NCBI GenBank assembly: GCA_964451365.1
Contig: CAYVIB010000025.1
Location: 21,888-85,887, forward strand
Direction: 5' to 3'
DNA: 64,000 nt
From: CAYVIB01 sp964451365
GTDB taxonomy: Bacteria; Pseudomonadota; Gammaproteobacteria; Pseudomonadales; Cellvibrionaceae
Shown here: positions 35,158 through 44,888 of the stretch, piece after piece
How the letters are laid out: every line of letters starts with the position of its first letter
Position numbering within the stretch: the first letter of the stretch is position 1
The notes under the pieces: generated by a model
Told to the model about the DNA's origin: nothing
Seen by the model: only the letters and a program-made list of their open reading frames with translations
Database searches by the model: none
Translations under genes and position numbers: made by a program

Positions 35158-35958
35158 TTGACACATCAGACCAACCTCGAGTTTTACCACGTAGACGCCT
35201 TTACCGATTCCATTTTCAGCGGCAATCCGGCGGCGGTGATTATTCTGGACGAGTGGCTGCCCGACATGGTGATGCAGGCTATCGCCGCCGAGTTCAACCT
35301 GTCGGAAACCACCTTTACCGTCAACAGGAACGGCGACTACCGGATCCGCTGGTTCACGCCCACCACCGAGGTGCAACTCTGCGGCCATGCCACGTTGGCC
35401 ACCGCCCATGTGCTTCACAACCATCTGGACGTGCCCCGGGAGACCATTCGCTTTCAGTCGCTGAGTGGATTTATTTCCACAACACCGGAAGGTGAAGGCT
35501 TCACCCTCGATTTTCCCGCCAACCCCGCCCGCCCCATAGCCATGCCGGAAGGCCTGCGCGAGGCATTGGGGGGCAATCCGAGGGAGGTCCTGTTATCGGA
35601 CCGACTGGTGGTGGTTTATGATGACGCCACTGAAGTGGAAATCCTTGAGCCGGATTTCGGCAAAGTGGTCCGGCTGCCTTATTCCAGCGTGTGCGTCACC
35701 GCGCCCAGCACCAACCCGGACATTGATTTTGTCTGCCGTTACTTCGCACCCGCCTGCGGTGTCAACGAGGACCCGGTTACCGGCTCGGCATTCACGGTGC
35801 TGGCACCCTATTACGTGGGCAAAATGGGCAAAACGTCATTTTCCGCTAGACAGGTTTCCCGCCGTGGCGGTAACGTGCGCGTATCCATGGAGGGGGAGCG
35901 GGTAAAAATTACCGGCTGCGCCAAAACAGTGATGAAAGGTCTTTTTTACCTGGCCTGA
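35158..35958 (+). CDS. PhzF-family isomerase/epimerase
   Basis: A 266-residue diaminopimelate-epimerase-fold protein. Marks of PhzF are VDAFTDSIFSGNPAAVI, the catalytic-Glu region FNLSETTF (near residue 47), LCGHATLATAHVL and CGVNEDPVTGSA. Specific activity is unknown; no phenazine genes are near. The start is TTG at 35158 after GGGAGC. A perfect 6-bp hairpin with a GAAA loop lies in the leader at 35114-35129. Confidence 0.87.
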   Translation: MTHQTNLEFYHVDAFTDSIFSGNPAAVIILDEWLPDMVMQAIAAEFNLSETTFTVNRNGDYRIRWFTPTTEVQLCGHATLATAHVLHNHLDVPRETIRFQSLSGFISTTPEGEGFTLDFPANPARPIAMPEGLREALGGNPREVLLSDRLVVVYDDATEVEILEPDFGKVVRLPYSSVCVTAPSTNPDIDFVCRYFAPACGVNEDPVTGSAFTVLAPYYVGKMGKTSFSARQVSRRGGNVRVSMEGERVKITGCAKTVMKGLFYLA

Positions 35959-35993
35959 ACCGGATTCGATTAACCGTCCAGTCATAACACACC

Positions 35994-37142
35994 ATGTCCG
36001 TTGTTAACGTTTTTAAAGATCGCCTCAGCCAACTGGTGGCAACGCCCTCGGTAAGCTGCACCTCGCCCGAATTCGACATGCCGAACCTGGCAATTATCGA
36101 ACTGCTGGCCAACTGGCTGAACGACCTCGGTTTCACTGCCGAAGTCATTCCCCTTGCCGGTTATCCCGGCAAGGCCAATCTTTTGGCCAGCTACGGTTCC
36201 GGACCCGGCGGACTGGTGCTGGCAGGGCATTCCGACACAGTGCCCTGCGATCCGGAACGCTGGCAGCAAAATCCCTTTTCCCTGGCGGAGAAGGACTCGC
36301 GATTTTACGGCCTTGGCACCACGGATATGAAAGGCTTTTTCCCCACGGTGCTGGCGGCGATCGAACAGATCGACCTGAACAAGATACAGCAACCGCTGAT
36401 GATACTCGCTACCGCCGACGAGGAGTCCTCCATGTCCGGCGCTCGCGCGCTGGCAACCCTCGGCCGGCCGAAAGGGCGGTACGCGGTGATTGGCGAGCCG
36501 ACGTCCATGCGACCCATTCGCATGCACAAGGGCATCATGATGGAAGCAGTCAGGATACGCGGGCGCTCCGGCCACTCATCCGATCCCGCCAATGGCAACA
36601 ATGCTTTGGATACCATGCATTTGGTGTTGAACGAGTTGGTGCAAATCCGCGGTGAATTGCAGGCAAGGTACCGCAATGACGGCTTTGCCATCAGCGTGCC
36701 GACCTTGAACCTCGGCTGCATCCACGGCGGTGATAACCCCAACCGCATCTGCGGCGACTGTGAATTGCAGTTCGACTTGCGGACCCTGCCGGGCATGACC
36801 ACCGATAACCTGCACGAGGATCTGGCCAGGCGCGTGACTCCCCTGGGTGAAGCCCACGGCACGACAATCAGCCTTGAGCAACTCTTTCCTGGCATAAACG
36901 CTTACGAGGAACCGGCCAATAGCACACTTGTGAAGGCGGCGGAGAAATTGACCGGCCACACCGCCGAAAGTGTCGCCTTCGCCACAGAAGCCTCCTTCCT
37001 GAAGGATATGGGCATGGAGACCATTGTCATGGGGCCGGGTTCGATCAACCAGGCGCACCAGCCCAACGAGTATCTTGACCAGAGCCAGATTCTTCCCGCC
37101 ATCGATATTATCAAGTCGCTTATCCGGCAATTCTGTTTTTAA
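35994..37142 (+). CDS. argE: Acetylornithine deacetylase ArgE
   Basis: A 382-residue M20 metallohydrolase that releases ornithine from N-acetylornithine. Zinc ligands appear in AGHSDTVPCDP (His, near 81), GTTDMKGFF (Asp), the catalytic Glu-Glu in ATADEESSM and the late GSINQAHQPNEY (His). MHKGIMMEAVRIRGRSGHSSDP starts the dimerisation domain. It lies 149 bases before argA, the first step of the same arginine route, which argues for deacetylation of acetylornithine over other M20 substrates. Confidence 0.92.
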   Translation: MSVVNVFKDRLSQLVATPSVSCTSPEFDMPNLAIIELLANWLNDLGFTAEVIPLAGYPGKANLLASYGSGPGGLVLAGHSDTVPCDPERWQQNPFSLAEKDSRFYGLGTTDMKGFFPTVLAAIEQIDLNKIQQPLMILATADEESSMSGARALATLGRPKGRYAVIGEPTSMRPIRMHKGIMMEAVRIRGRSGHSSDPANGNNALDTMHLVLNELVQIRGELQARYRNDGFAISVPTLNLGCIHGGDNPNRICGDCELQFDLRTLPGMTTDNLHEDLARRVTPLGEAHGTTISLEQLFPGINAYEEPANSTLVKAAEKLTGHTAESVAFATEASFLKDMGMETIVMGPGSINQAHQPNEYLDQSQILPAIDIIKSLIRQFCF

Positions 37143-37291
37143 GTGCTTTTTACAAGCGTTGTACAGCGCGGAAGAAATTCAGGGAAATAGTGTGAATAAG
37201 CCTAAATACTGCTAATCTTTTGCACCTGAAGTAACAGCGGCTCATATTTCGAACGTTAAGGCGCCAATTTTTACCGGAAGTCCAAACAGCA

Positions 37292-38632
37292 GTGACCGAT
37301 ATCAGCGATCAGTACGTCCATTGGTTCAGGCAGTCCTCGCCCTACATCAATACCCACCGACACAAGGTGTTTGTGGTTATGTTACCCGGCGACTGCATAG
37401 ATCAACCCAACGTTCAGAATATTGTCAGCGACCTGGCGTTGCTCAACAGCCTGGGCGTGAAGCTGGTGGTCGTGCACGGCGCTCGCCGGCAGATTGAAAC
37501 CCAGCTCACCGCCCGCGGTTTTGAATCCCGGTTCCACAAGGGCATGCGCGTGACCGAGCGCGAACACCTGCCCGAGGTGCTCAAGGCCGTGGGTGAAACC
37601 CGATTTCTTCTTGAAGCCAGCTTTTCCAGCGGACTACCGGATTCGCCGATGTACGGCTCCAAGATCCGCGTGCGCGGCGGTAACTTTATTACCGCCATGC
37701 CCCAGGGTGTTCTCGACGGGATCGACTTCCAGCTCACCGGCAAGGTTCGCTCGGTAGACACACAGGCCATCGAGGAACTTATCGACAACGACGCCCTGGC
37801 GATCATCTCCCCGTTGGGCTATTCGTTTACCGGCGAAGTTTTTAACCTTTCGTTTGCCGACGTCGCGATCCAGGTAGCCGTGGCACTGAAGGCCGATAAG
37901 CTGATCGCCTACAACGACGACGGCCCGATTTGCGATGCCAAAGGAAACCAGTACCGGGAAATGACGCTGCTCAAGTGCGAAAAATTCCTGGTGGAACAGG
38001 GGCAGAACAACCTGTCCAACACCTACTTCTCACTGCGAGCCTGCCACAAGGCCTGCGACGGAGGTGTCGCCCGCGCCCACGTAATCTCCTCCGCGGAGGA
38101 TGGCGCACTGCTCAAGGAGCTTTTCACCCGCGACGGCTCCGGCACCATGGTCTACCGCGACAGTTACGAAACTATCCGCCGCGCCCGAATTGAAGATGTG
38201 GTGGGCATATTGAACCTGATCGACCCGCTGGAACAGCAGGGCATTCTCGTAAAACGCTCGCGGGAGCGCCTGGAAACGGAAATCGAATATTTCACCGTGA
38301 TGGAAAAGGACAACCTGATCATCGGCTGTGCCGCATTGTACCCTATCGGCAAAAGCCACCAGCGCGAACCTCGCTCGGGCGAGTTGGCCTGCGTGGCGGT
38401 TCATCCGGACTATCGCTCCAGCGGCAGGGCCAAAAAGCTGCTGATGCACCTGGAAAAGCAGGCTGCGCGCCTGAAGCTGCAACAGCTTTATGTGCTGACG
38501 ACCCAGACCGCGCATTGGTTCATCGAGCAGGGCTTTACCGAATCCCATGTAGATATGCTGCCGGCGGAGAAGAAGAATATGTATAACTACCACCGCAATT
38601 CCAAGGTATTCGTAAAGAAGGTTACCCGATAG
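37292..38632 (+). CDS. argA: N-acetylglutamate synthase ArgA
   Basis: A 446-residue enzyme acetylating glutamate with acetyl-CoA, the first arginine step and usually feedback-inhibited by arginine. An amino-acid kinase domain (LGVKLVVVHGARRQIETQL to about residue 290) is fused to a GNAT domain with CoA-binding VAVHPDYRSSGRAKKLL near 368. The carboxyl end HWFIEQGFTESHVDMLPAEKK is typical of ArgA. The start is GTG at 37292. Confidence 0.95.
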   Translation: MTDISDQYVHWFRQSSPYINTHRHKVFVVMLPGDCIDQPNVQNIVSDLALLNSLGVKLVVVHGARRQIETQLTARGFESRFHKGMRVTEREHLPEVLKAVGETRFLLEASFSSGLPDSPMYGSKIRVRGGNFITAMPQGVLDGIDFQLTGKVRSVDTQAIEELIDNDALAIISPLGYSFTGEVFNLSFADVAIQVAVALKADKLIAYNDDGPICDAKGNQYREMTLLKCEKFLVEQGQNNLSNTYFSLRACHKACDGGVARAHVISSAEDGALLKELFTRDGSGTMVYRDSYETIRRARIEDVVGILNLIDPLEQQGILVKRSRERLETEIEYFTVMEKDNLIIGCAALYPIGKSHQREPRSGELACVAVHPDYRSSGRAKKLLMHLEKQAARLKLQQLYVLTTQTAHWFIEQGFTESHVDMLPAEKKNMYNYHRNSKVFVKKVTR

Positions 38633-38717
38633 CTGACACCCAATCCCCTGCCACCTTGGGCAGAGATGCCTATCTTTGCCTACTATTACTGAATAAGCTT
38701 TATTATTTGGTAATCCG

Positions 38718-40406
38718 ATGAACCCATTGCTGCACCAAAACGCGGAACAAGAGCTGCGCCAGATCGACATCGTCAAAATCTACAATGACAAACGATGCCT
38801 GGTGGTGGACGACTTTCCGGAGGTCCGCGGCTCCCTGACCCGAATGCTGCGGATCTTCGGCGCCCAAAGCGTGGATACCGCCGCCGACGGCGAAGAAGCT
38901 GTCGCCCATTGTGCCGAAAACCGATACGACGTCGTGCTGTGCGACTACAACCTGGGCTCGGGCAAGGATGGCCAGCAAATACTGGAAGAGGTTCGTTTTA
39001 CCGGCACGGTGCCGATGACCAGCCTGTTTGTGATGATCACCGCCGAGGTGACCAGTGAAATGGTACTTGGCGCGCTCGAATGCCAGCCGGATGACTACAT
39101 CACCAAACCCTTCACGCAGGCCTCCCTCAAGGTTCGGCTGGACAGGGCCATTATCCGCCATATGGCGTTGATCGAAATCAAGAAAGCCATAGCCGAAAAA
39201 AACTATCTGCGGGCGCTCCACCTCTGCAACGAAGCCATTCAACAGGGCACACGTTACTCACTCGACTGCCTTAAACTGAAAGGCCAGTTGCTGTTCGTCG
39301 CCAACAAACTGGAAGAGGCCAAAGCGCTTTACACCCAGGTGCTCAATACCAAGCCAGTGGTATGGGCGCAACTGGGGCTGGGCAAGCTGCTGCTAGCTAC
39401 CGGCGAACTGGATACCGCCGCGGAAATTCTGAAAGATGTAATTGCCCAGGACAACCGATATATCGAAGCCCACGATCTGCTGGGCGAAATCTATCTTCGG
39501 CAACACAAGCCCCGCGAAGCCCAGGAGGCGGTCCTCGACGGCTCGCGTATTTCACCAAAATCGGTTTTGCGCCACCGCCGCCTCGGTGAGCTGGCGGAGT
39601 TGAACCACGATGACGATGCCGCGCTTAAATCCTACCAGCACGCGGTTCGATGGGGATTCAACTCCTGCCACGAATCCGAACAGGATTATTTTAATTACAC
39701 CCGCAAAGCGGCCGAAATAATCCGGGAAGGGAAGTCGGAAGACATCAGCGCTATCGAAAAGCAGGCAAATACTTTTCTTGAGCGCGCCCGCAAACGTTAT
39801 CACAACCGGCCCGACGTTATCGTGCAGGCTTCGATGGCGCAGACCCAGCTGCTAATAGCCAAGGGTAATGAAAAAAATGCGAAAGCCGCCGCGGAAAATG
39901 CTATTCGGGCGTTTAACGAACTCCCGATGCCGCCGGTGGAAGCAACCCTGGAATATGCTCGTACCTTGCGCGCCATGGGCGAGGAGCAAGAAGCGATAAA
40001 CGTATTGCTGCCGTTAACGGAACGCTATGAAGGCGATGAAAAAATTATTGCCAAAATTGACAGCATCACCAGTGAGCCGATTTCCGACCCCGGAAAAGAA
40101 ATAGCCGCCCGATTGACCAAAGTCGGCATTTCCGACTACGAACAAAAAGAATACGATAAAGCGATCAGTATTTTTCGCCAGGCATTGGAAGCCTATCCAA
40201 AACATATTGGTCTCAACATGAATTTAATCCAGACCCTTATCGCCTGCATGGAAAATAACCCGGGCGAAGACACTTCTGAATACGAAAACCTCTGTCGGCA
40301 CTGTCTGCGCGCAATCGACACGCTTCAGCCCGACCATCAACAGTACAAGCGCTATGAATTTCTTGTCCGGCAGGTACGGAAATATTTTCCCGATCTGTTG
40401 GCGTAG
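38718..40406 (+). CDS. Response regulator with carboxyl-terminal TPR domain
   Basis: A 562-residue protein. The receiver domain (about 25-145) has the acidic pair D31-D32, phospho-acceptor D76 in LCDYNLGSG, T108 and K130 in YITKPF. The rest is helical, with tetratricopeptide-like repeats (ALHLCNEAIQQGTRYSLDCLKLKGQLL, YDKAISIFRQALEAYPKHIGLNMNLIQTL). There is no DNA-binding output domain, so output is probably by protein contact. No histidine kinase gene is next to it. Similar receiver-TPR proteins occur in Pseudomonas and relatives; function is not assigned here. Confidence 0.85.
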   Translation: MNPLLHQNAEQELRQIDIVKIYNDKRCLVVDDFPEVRGSLTRMLRIFGAQSVDTAADGEEAVAHCAENRYDVVLCDYNLGSGKDGQQILEEVRFTGTVPMTSLFVMITAEVTSEMVLGALECQPDDYITKPFTQASLKVRLDRAIIRHMALIEIKKAIAEKNYLRALHLCNEAIQQGTRYSLDCLKLKGQLLFVANKLEEAKALYTQVLNTKPVVWAQLGLGKLLLATGELDTAAEILKDVIAQDNRYIEAHDLLGEIYLRQHKPREAQEAVLDGSRISPKSVLRHRRLGELAELNHDDDAALKSYQHAVRWGFNSCHESEQDYFNYTRKAAEIIREGKSEDISAIEKQANTFLERARKRYHNRPDVIVQASMAQTQLLIAKGNEKNAKAAAENAIRAFNELPMPPVEATLEYARTLRAMGEEQEAINVLLPLTERYEGDEKIIAKIDSITSEPISDPGKEIAARLTKVGISDYEQKEYDKAISIFRQALEAYPKHIGLNMNLIQTLIACMENNPGEDTSEYENLCRHCLRAIDTLQPDHQQYKRYEFLVRQVRKYFPDLLA

Positions 40407-40564
40407 GTTGCCAGCTTAAGTCCCCAGGTTAACAGTGGTCTGAGGTGAATGGTCACGCACGGGCTCCGCATCCACCCCGCAATCTGGTATCCTTTCTTTC
40501 CCTTCGACGCTGCACTTATCCTGGTCAGCGCTTGTCACTGATATAACCGGGGCAGGAGATTTCA

Positions 40565-42409
40565 ATGCCGCAATACCGATCACGCACCACCACCGCCGGA
40601 AGAAACATGGCTGGCGCCCGCGCCCTTTGGAGGGCAACGGGAATGAAGGACGATGACTTTCAAAAGCCGATTATCGCGGTGGTCAACTCGTTCACCCAGT
40701 TCGTACCCGGCCACGTCCACCTGAAGGACATGGGCCAGTTGGTGGCGGGTGAAATAGTAAAAGCCGGCGGCGTGGCCAAGGAATTCAACACTATCGCTGT
40801 CGATGACGGTATCGCCATGGGTCACGATGGCATGCTTTACAGCCTTCCCAGTCGCGATATCATCGCCGACTCGGTGGAATACATGGTAAACGCCCACTGC
40901 GCCGACGCCATGGTTTGCATTTCCAACTGCGACAAAATTACCCCCGGCATGCTGATGGCGGCCATGCGCCTGAACATCCCCGCGATATTCGTTTCCGGCG
41001 GACCGATGGAAGCGGGTAAAACCAAACTGGCGGACCACAATCTCGACCTGATCGATGCAATGGTCATCGCGGCAGACAGTTCCGCGTCGGAAGAAATGGT
41101 TACTGAATACGAGCGTAGCGCCTGCCCGACCTGCGGATCCTGCTCCGGCATGTTTACCGCCAACTCGATGAACTGCCTCACCGAAGCGCTGGGCCTGAGC
41201 CTGCCCGGCAACGGAACGGTGCTGGCGACTCACGGCGACAGGCGAAAATTGTTTGAGCGTGCCGGCAGCCTGATCGTGGACCTGGCAAAGGACTACTACG
41301 AAAATGAAAACGATAAGGTCCTGCCGCGCTCCATCGGCTCCAAGTCCGCATTTGAAAATGCCATGACTCTCGATATCGCCATGGGCGGCTCCACCAACAC
41401 GATATTGCACCTGCTGGCGGCAGCCCAGGAGGCACAGGTTGATTTCAGCCTGACGGACATCGATCGGCTCAGCCGCAAGGTGCCGCAGCTCTGCAAAGTG
41501 GCGCCGAACACCCAGAAGTACCACATTGAAGATGTTCACCGTGCCGGCGGTATTTTCGCAATTCTCGGGGAACTCTCCCGCGCGGATCTGCTGAATACAT
41601 CCGTATCCACCGTTCACAGCCCCACCTTGGGCGATGCACTCCAGCGCTGGGATATCAAGCAAAACGGCGACGAAGAGGTTGCCCGGTTTTTCCGCGCCGG
41701 GCCCGCCGGCATTCCCACCCAAACCGCGTTCAGCCAATCTACCCGCTGGCCAACGCTGGACGGCGATCGCAGCGAAGGCTGTATCCGCTCGTACGAACAC
41801 GCTTACAGCAAGGAAGGCGGTCTGGCGGTCTTGTTCGGCAACATCGCGGAAGGCGGTTGTGTGGTAAAAACCGCCGGAGTGGATGATTCCATTCTGGTAT
41901 TCGAAGGCCCTGCGCATATCACCGAATCCCAGGAACAGGCGGTGGAAGATATTCTGCAGGACCGGGTGAAAGCCGGAGCCGTGGTAATTGTGCGTTATGA
42001 AGGACCCAAGGGCGGGCCGGGCATGCAGGAAATGCTTTACCCTACTTCCTACCTGAAATCCAAGGGACTCGGAAAATCATGTGCCTTGCTGACCGATGGA
42101 CGATTTTCAGGCGGCACATCCGGGCTCTCCATCGGCCACGTATCACCGGAGGCGGCTGCCGGCGGCGCGATTGGGTTGGTAAAAAACGGTGATCTTGTGC
42201 GCATCGACATTCCCAACCGGAAAATTGATGTGCTGTTGACGGAAGACGAACTCGACCAAAGACGCCAGGAGCAGGACAAAAAAGGATGGAAGCCGGAAAA
42301 GCCGAGACCACGCAAAGTTTCCGCTGCGCTTCGGGCTTACGCACTACTGGCTACCAGTGCCGACAAAGGTGCGGTGCGCGATGTGGGATTACTGGACGAA
42401 CTAAATTAA
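40565..42409 (+). CDS. ilvD: Dihydroxy-acid dehydratase IlvD
   Basis: A 614-residue Fe-S dehydratase of branched-chain amino acid synthesis. Cluster cysteines appear in CISNCDK near residue 120 and SACPTCGSCSGMFTANSMN near 193. The carboxyl region has DGRFSGGTSGLSIGHVSPEAA. Length matches E. coli IlvD (616). The start ATG at 40565 follows GGAG. A bidirectional terminator follows the gene. Confidence 0.97.
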   Translation: MPQYRSRTTTAGRNMAGARALWRATGMKDDDFQKPIIAVVNSFTQFVPGHVHLKDMGQLVAGEIVKAGGVAKEFNTIAVDDGIAMGHDGMLYSLPSRDIIADSVEYMVNAHCADAMVCISNCDKITPGMLMAAMRLNIPAIFVSGGPMEAGKTKLADHNLDLIDAMVIAADSSASEEMVTEYERSACPTCGSCSGMFTANSMNCLTEALGLSLPGNGTVLATHGDRRKLFERAGSLIVDLAKDYYENENDKVLPRSIGSKSAFENAMTLDIAMGGSTNTILHLLAAAQEAQVDFSLTDIDRLSRKVPQLCKVAPNTQKYHIEDVHRAGGIFAILGELSRADLLNTSVSTVHSPTLGDALQRWDIKQNGDEEVARFFRAGPAGIPTQTAFSQSTRWPTLDGDRSEGCIRSYEHAYSKEGGLAVLFGNIAEGGCVVKTAGVDDSILVFEGPAHITESQEQAVEDILQDRVKAGAVVIVRYEGPKGGPGMQEMLYPTSYLKSKGLGKSCALLTDGRFSGGTSGLSIGHVSPEAAAGGAIGLVKNGDLVRIDIPNRKIDVLLTEDELDQRRQEQDKKGWKPEKPRPRKVSAALRAYALLATSADKGAVRDVGLLDELN

Positions 42410-42423
42410 TCAGTAGCACGTAC

Positions 42424-42450
42424 AAAAAAAGGGGCTTTGAGCCCCTTTTA
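42424..42450. terminator. Bidirectional Rho-independent terminator
   Basis: An A-run, then GGGGCT-TTG-AGCCCC and a T-run. The stem of six G/C-rich pairs is flanked by A and T tracts, so it can stop both ilvD and the converging TonB operon. Confidence 0.85.
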
Positions 42451-42472
42451 TTTCACTGAAAAAGTTGTTTGC

Positions 42473-43819
42473 TTAGGTGCCACCGGCCTCAATTGCTTTC
42501 GCCGCCTCGGCCAGCTGCTCCGCACGGTATTTTTCACGCTCGGCGTGCGTTTTCCATGACAGCGCCAGTCTTTCGGTTTCCTTGATCTTGGCTGATTTGC
42601 TGAATGACGCAATTGCGTTATCGTACTGCTTCAGCTCAAGGTAAGCCCGGCCCATGTTCAGGTGCACATCACCCGGCCGGTCGAGCTTACCCTTATCAAT
42701 CGCGTTTTTGCCTGCCTCGACGGCCTTCTTGTTCTGGTCGCGGTCGACATACATCGCCACCAATTGGCCATACAAGTCGCCGTTTTCAGACCGACTGGCC
42801 GCGGCTTCCATTACTGGAATCGCGTCGTCAACCTCCTGTGCGATATACAAAGAACGACCCAACAACTCCAGGTTCTTTTCGTTTTTGGCAATGATTTTAT
42901 CATCCATGCCTTTCTGGAGAATCTGGGCGGCCTTGTAAGGAACTTCAGCGCCGAGATACAGGTAAGCCAGGTTAATCAGCTGCTGCTCTTTGTCGTAAGC
43001 GTCCATCATGTAAGTGACGTCCATCGACTGCAGCTGGTCTTTCTCTCTTTCCAGCACGCCGTACAAACTTCCCACCTGCACCCAATAATCCTTTTTCGGG
43101 TAGTGACGAAGAAGCTTTATCATTATATTGAGAGCAGTGCGGTAGTCCTCCTTGTTCTGGTAGAGGGCACGTTGCAGGTTATACCAGTTTTCCTGCGCAA
43201 CATTGCCGCGATCTTCCACCATTTTTACCGCGATATCGATATTTTCGAGGGCGCATCTCATATCTTCCTTCTGATAGCAGATCATCGCCTTCAGATAATA
43301 AATATCAGAGCCAACCTCATCCGCCATCGAAATCCATTTGTTCAGGTAATTCAAAGCGTCGTCGTACCTTTCTTCACTAAAGGTCAGCTGCGCAAGCGTC
43401 TTCAGTGACTCCAATTCAATACCAAGCGGAATTTCAGGGGCCTGTGCGATAACCTGCTGATAATACCGGATTGCCTGGTCGGTATTGCCCATTTCATAGG
43501 TTACCCAACCCATGTAGCGATAGATGGAAGCAAGTTCATACTTGTTGCATTTATCCTTTGCCTTACAGTCTCGCTCCATATCCCGCAGAATCTCCATTGC
43601 GCCGGCCATGTCGGGCTCTTTGTTTTTTTCCTCCTCGGGAGGAACGGCCAAATTCGCGGCCTTGCCCAATTCCTTGTAAATGGACTCACTCATCGCGGGT
43701 GTCTTTCGGGTTTCCTGCTTCTTACCCTGCTGCGCACTGACGTTCACTGACACAGCGAGCACAGAGGCGGCAACAAGGGCACCAAATCCCAGTTGTTTTA
43801 TCATGCTTTGTAATTTCAT
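42473..43819 (-). CDS. TPR-repeat protein of the TonB operon
   Basis: A 448-residue periplasmic protein with a signal peptide (LGFGALVAASVLAVSVNVSAQQ) and many TPR-like helical hairpins, for example IYRYMGWVTYEMGNTDQAIRYYQQVIAQAP and HLNMGRAYLELKQYDNAIASFSKSA. Comparable TPR genes follow tonB2 in Vibrio-type systems. The role is not defined; protein contact with TonB or the cell wall is likely. The ATG at 43819 is chosen because the signal peptide begins there. It is the last gene of the operon. Confidence 0.85.
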   Translation of the reverse strand: MKLQSMIKQLGFGALVAASVLAVSVNVSAQQGKKQETRKTPAMSESIYKELGKAANLAVPPEEEKNKEPDMAGAMEILRDMERDCKAKDKCNKYELASIYRYMGWVTYEMGNTDQAIRYYQQVIAQAPEIPLGIELESLKTLAQLTFSEERYDDALNYLNKWISMADEVGSDIYYLKAMICYQKEDMRCALENIDIAVKMVEDRGNVAQENWYNLQRALYQNKEDYRTALNIMIKLLRHYPKKDYWVQVGSLYGVLEREKDQLQSMDVTYMMDAYDKEQQLINLAYLYLGAEVPYKAAQILQKGMDDKIIAKNEKNLELLGRSLYIAQEVDDAIPVMEAAASRSENGDLYGQLVAMYVDRDQNKKAVEAGKNAIDKGKLDRPGDVHLNMGRAYLELKQYDNAIASFSKSAKIKETERLALSWKTHAEREKYRAEQLAEAAKAIEAGGT

Positions 43820-43835
43820 AACCTTACCACCCCCG

Positions 43836-44435
43836 TTACTCGGCCATCTGGAAGGTGAAGCGGTTGCGCACACCCGGCACTTCAATAGGATCACCGTCAA
43901 CCACACGCGGCTTGTATTTAAATTTCTCCGCTGCCTGGACCGACGCCCTGGCAAAAACTGACTGCGGGCAATCAACAACTTGGATATCCCGGGTTTCACC
44001 GGTTTTGGTTACGGTGTACTCCACCGTACAGTACCCTTCCGTCCCTCTGGCGGCAGCCCGGGAAGGATATTTCGGGGCCACTTTCACAATCGGCAGGTAT
44101 TCGCCGTCGGAACCGAATCCACCGAGACCGGCGATTTTGATGCTGTTGTCAACGTTCGGCGAAACGCTCAGTGAATTATCGATTTCCACATCCTGGAACT
44201 CCGGCTCCGGCAGATCGGGTGGCGGTTCCTCGACCTCATCGGGCTTATCCGGCTTGCGGGTATCGTATTCAGTCCTGATATCGCGTTCCGGCATGACGAT
44301 TTCCGGCAAGGTAAACTCATCGACTTCCTTGGGTTCAGTCATGTTACGCAATATGAGGAAATGCATTAACAGCAACAGCCCCAGAGTCACACCCAACGCG
44401 GGGATCAGTGCTGAAAACAGTCTGGCTATGCTCAT
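43836..44435 (-). CDS. TonB-family energy transducer
   Basis: A 199-residue TonB protein. The amino-terminal membrane helix (LIPALGVTLGLLLLMHFLIL) is followed by a short acidic/Pro region (KPDKPDEVEEPPPDLPEPE). The TonB carboxyl domain contains VAPKYPSRAAARGTEGYCTVEYTVTKTG and AAEKFKYKPRVVDG. The periplasmic spacer is short, as in TonB2-type proteins. It passes energy from ExbB/ExbD to outer-membrane receptors. It starts nine bases after exbD. Confidence 0.92.
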   Translation of the reverse strand: MSIARLFSALIPALGVTLGLLLLMHFLILRNMTEPKEVDEFTLPEIVMPERDIRTEYDTRKPDKPDEVEEPPPDLPEPEFQDVEIDNSLSVSPNVDNSIKIAGLGGFGSDGEYLPIVKVAPKYPSRAAARGTEGYCTVEYTVTKTGETRDIQVVDCPQSVFARASVQAAEKFKYKPRVVDGDPIEVPGVRNRFTFQMAE

Positions 44436-44444
44436 AGTAAAAAC

Positions 44445-44846
44445 CTACTTCTTATCAGTGGCGATCGACACATCCTCAACGCCCGCTTCACGAGCGGCCT
44501 GCGCCACCTCTGTCAGAGTTTTGATATTCGCTCCGGTATCCGCTTGGACAACGACGCCACTTTTTGGGTTCTCGGCCAGCAAAAGCTGAATCTGGTTCTT
44601 CACTTGGCGGGCATCGATTTCCCGCTTGTTAATCCAGATTTTATTTTCCGGGGTCACTGCGATCAGAATGTTGGAGCTCTTCTGCCTGGCTGTCACCGCG
44701 TCCGGCCGGTTAACCTCGACACCGGGTTCCTTAACAAAGGTTGCCGTGACGATAAAGAAGATCAACATGATAAAAACCACGTCCAGCATGGGAGTCAGGT
44801 CAATGACTCCGGCTTCGTCGTCAGCTTTGGCGCTTCTTTTACTCAT
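44445..44846 (-). CDS. exbD: Biopolymer transport protein ExbD
   Basis: A 133-residue ExbD/TolR protein. Its single membrane helix follows VIDLTPMLDVVFIMLIFFIVTATF, where the Asp of TPMLDVVF is the proton-path residue. A periplasmic domain with NKIWINKREIDARQV follows. It lies between the small exbB and tonB. The gap to exbB is 42 bases. Confidence 0.93.
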   Translation of the reverse strand: MSKRSAKADDEAGVIDLTPMLDVVFIMLIFFIVTATFVKEPGVEVNRPDAVTARQKSSNILIAVTPENKIWINKREIDARQVKNQIQLLLAENPKSGVVVQADTGANIKTLTEVAQAAREAGVEDVSIATDKK

Positions 44847-44888
44847 ACTAGTCTCTTAAAATTCAGCATGTATCCGAATGGACCACTA

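Noticed and set aside
40580..41917. 445-codon open frame opposite ilvD
   Set aside because: Fully antisense to ilvD; composition is typical of a reverse-strand shadow.
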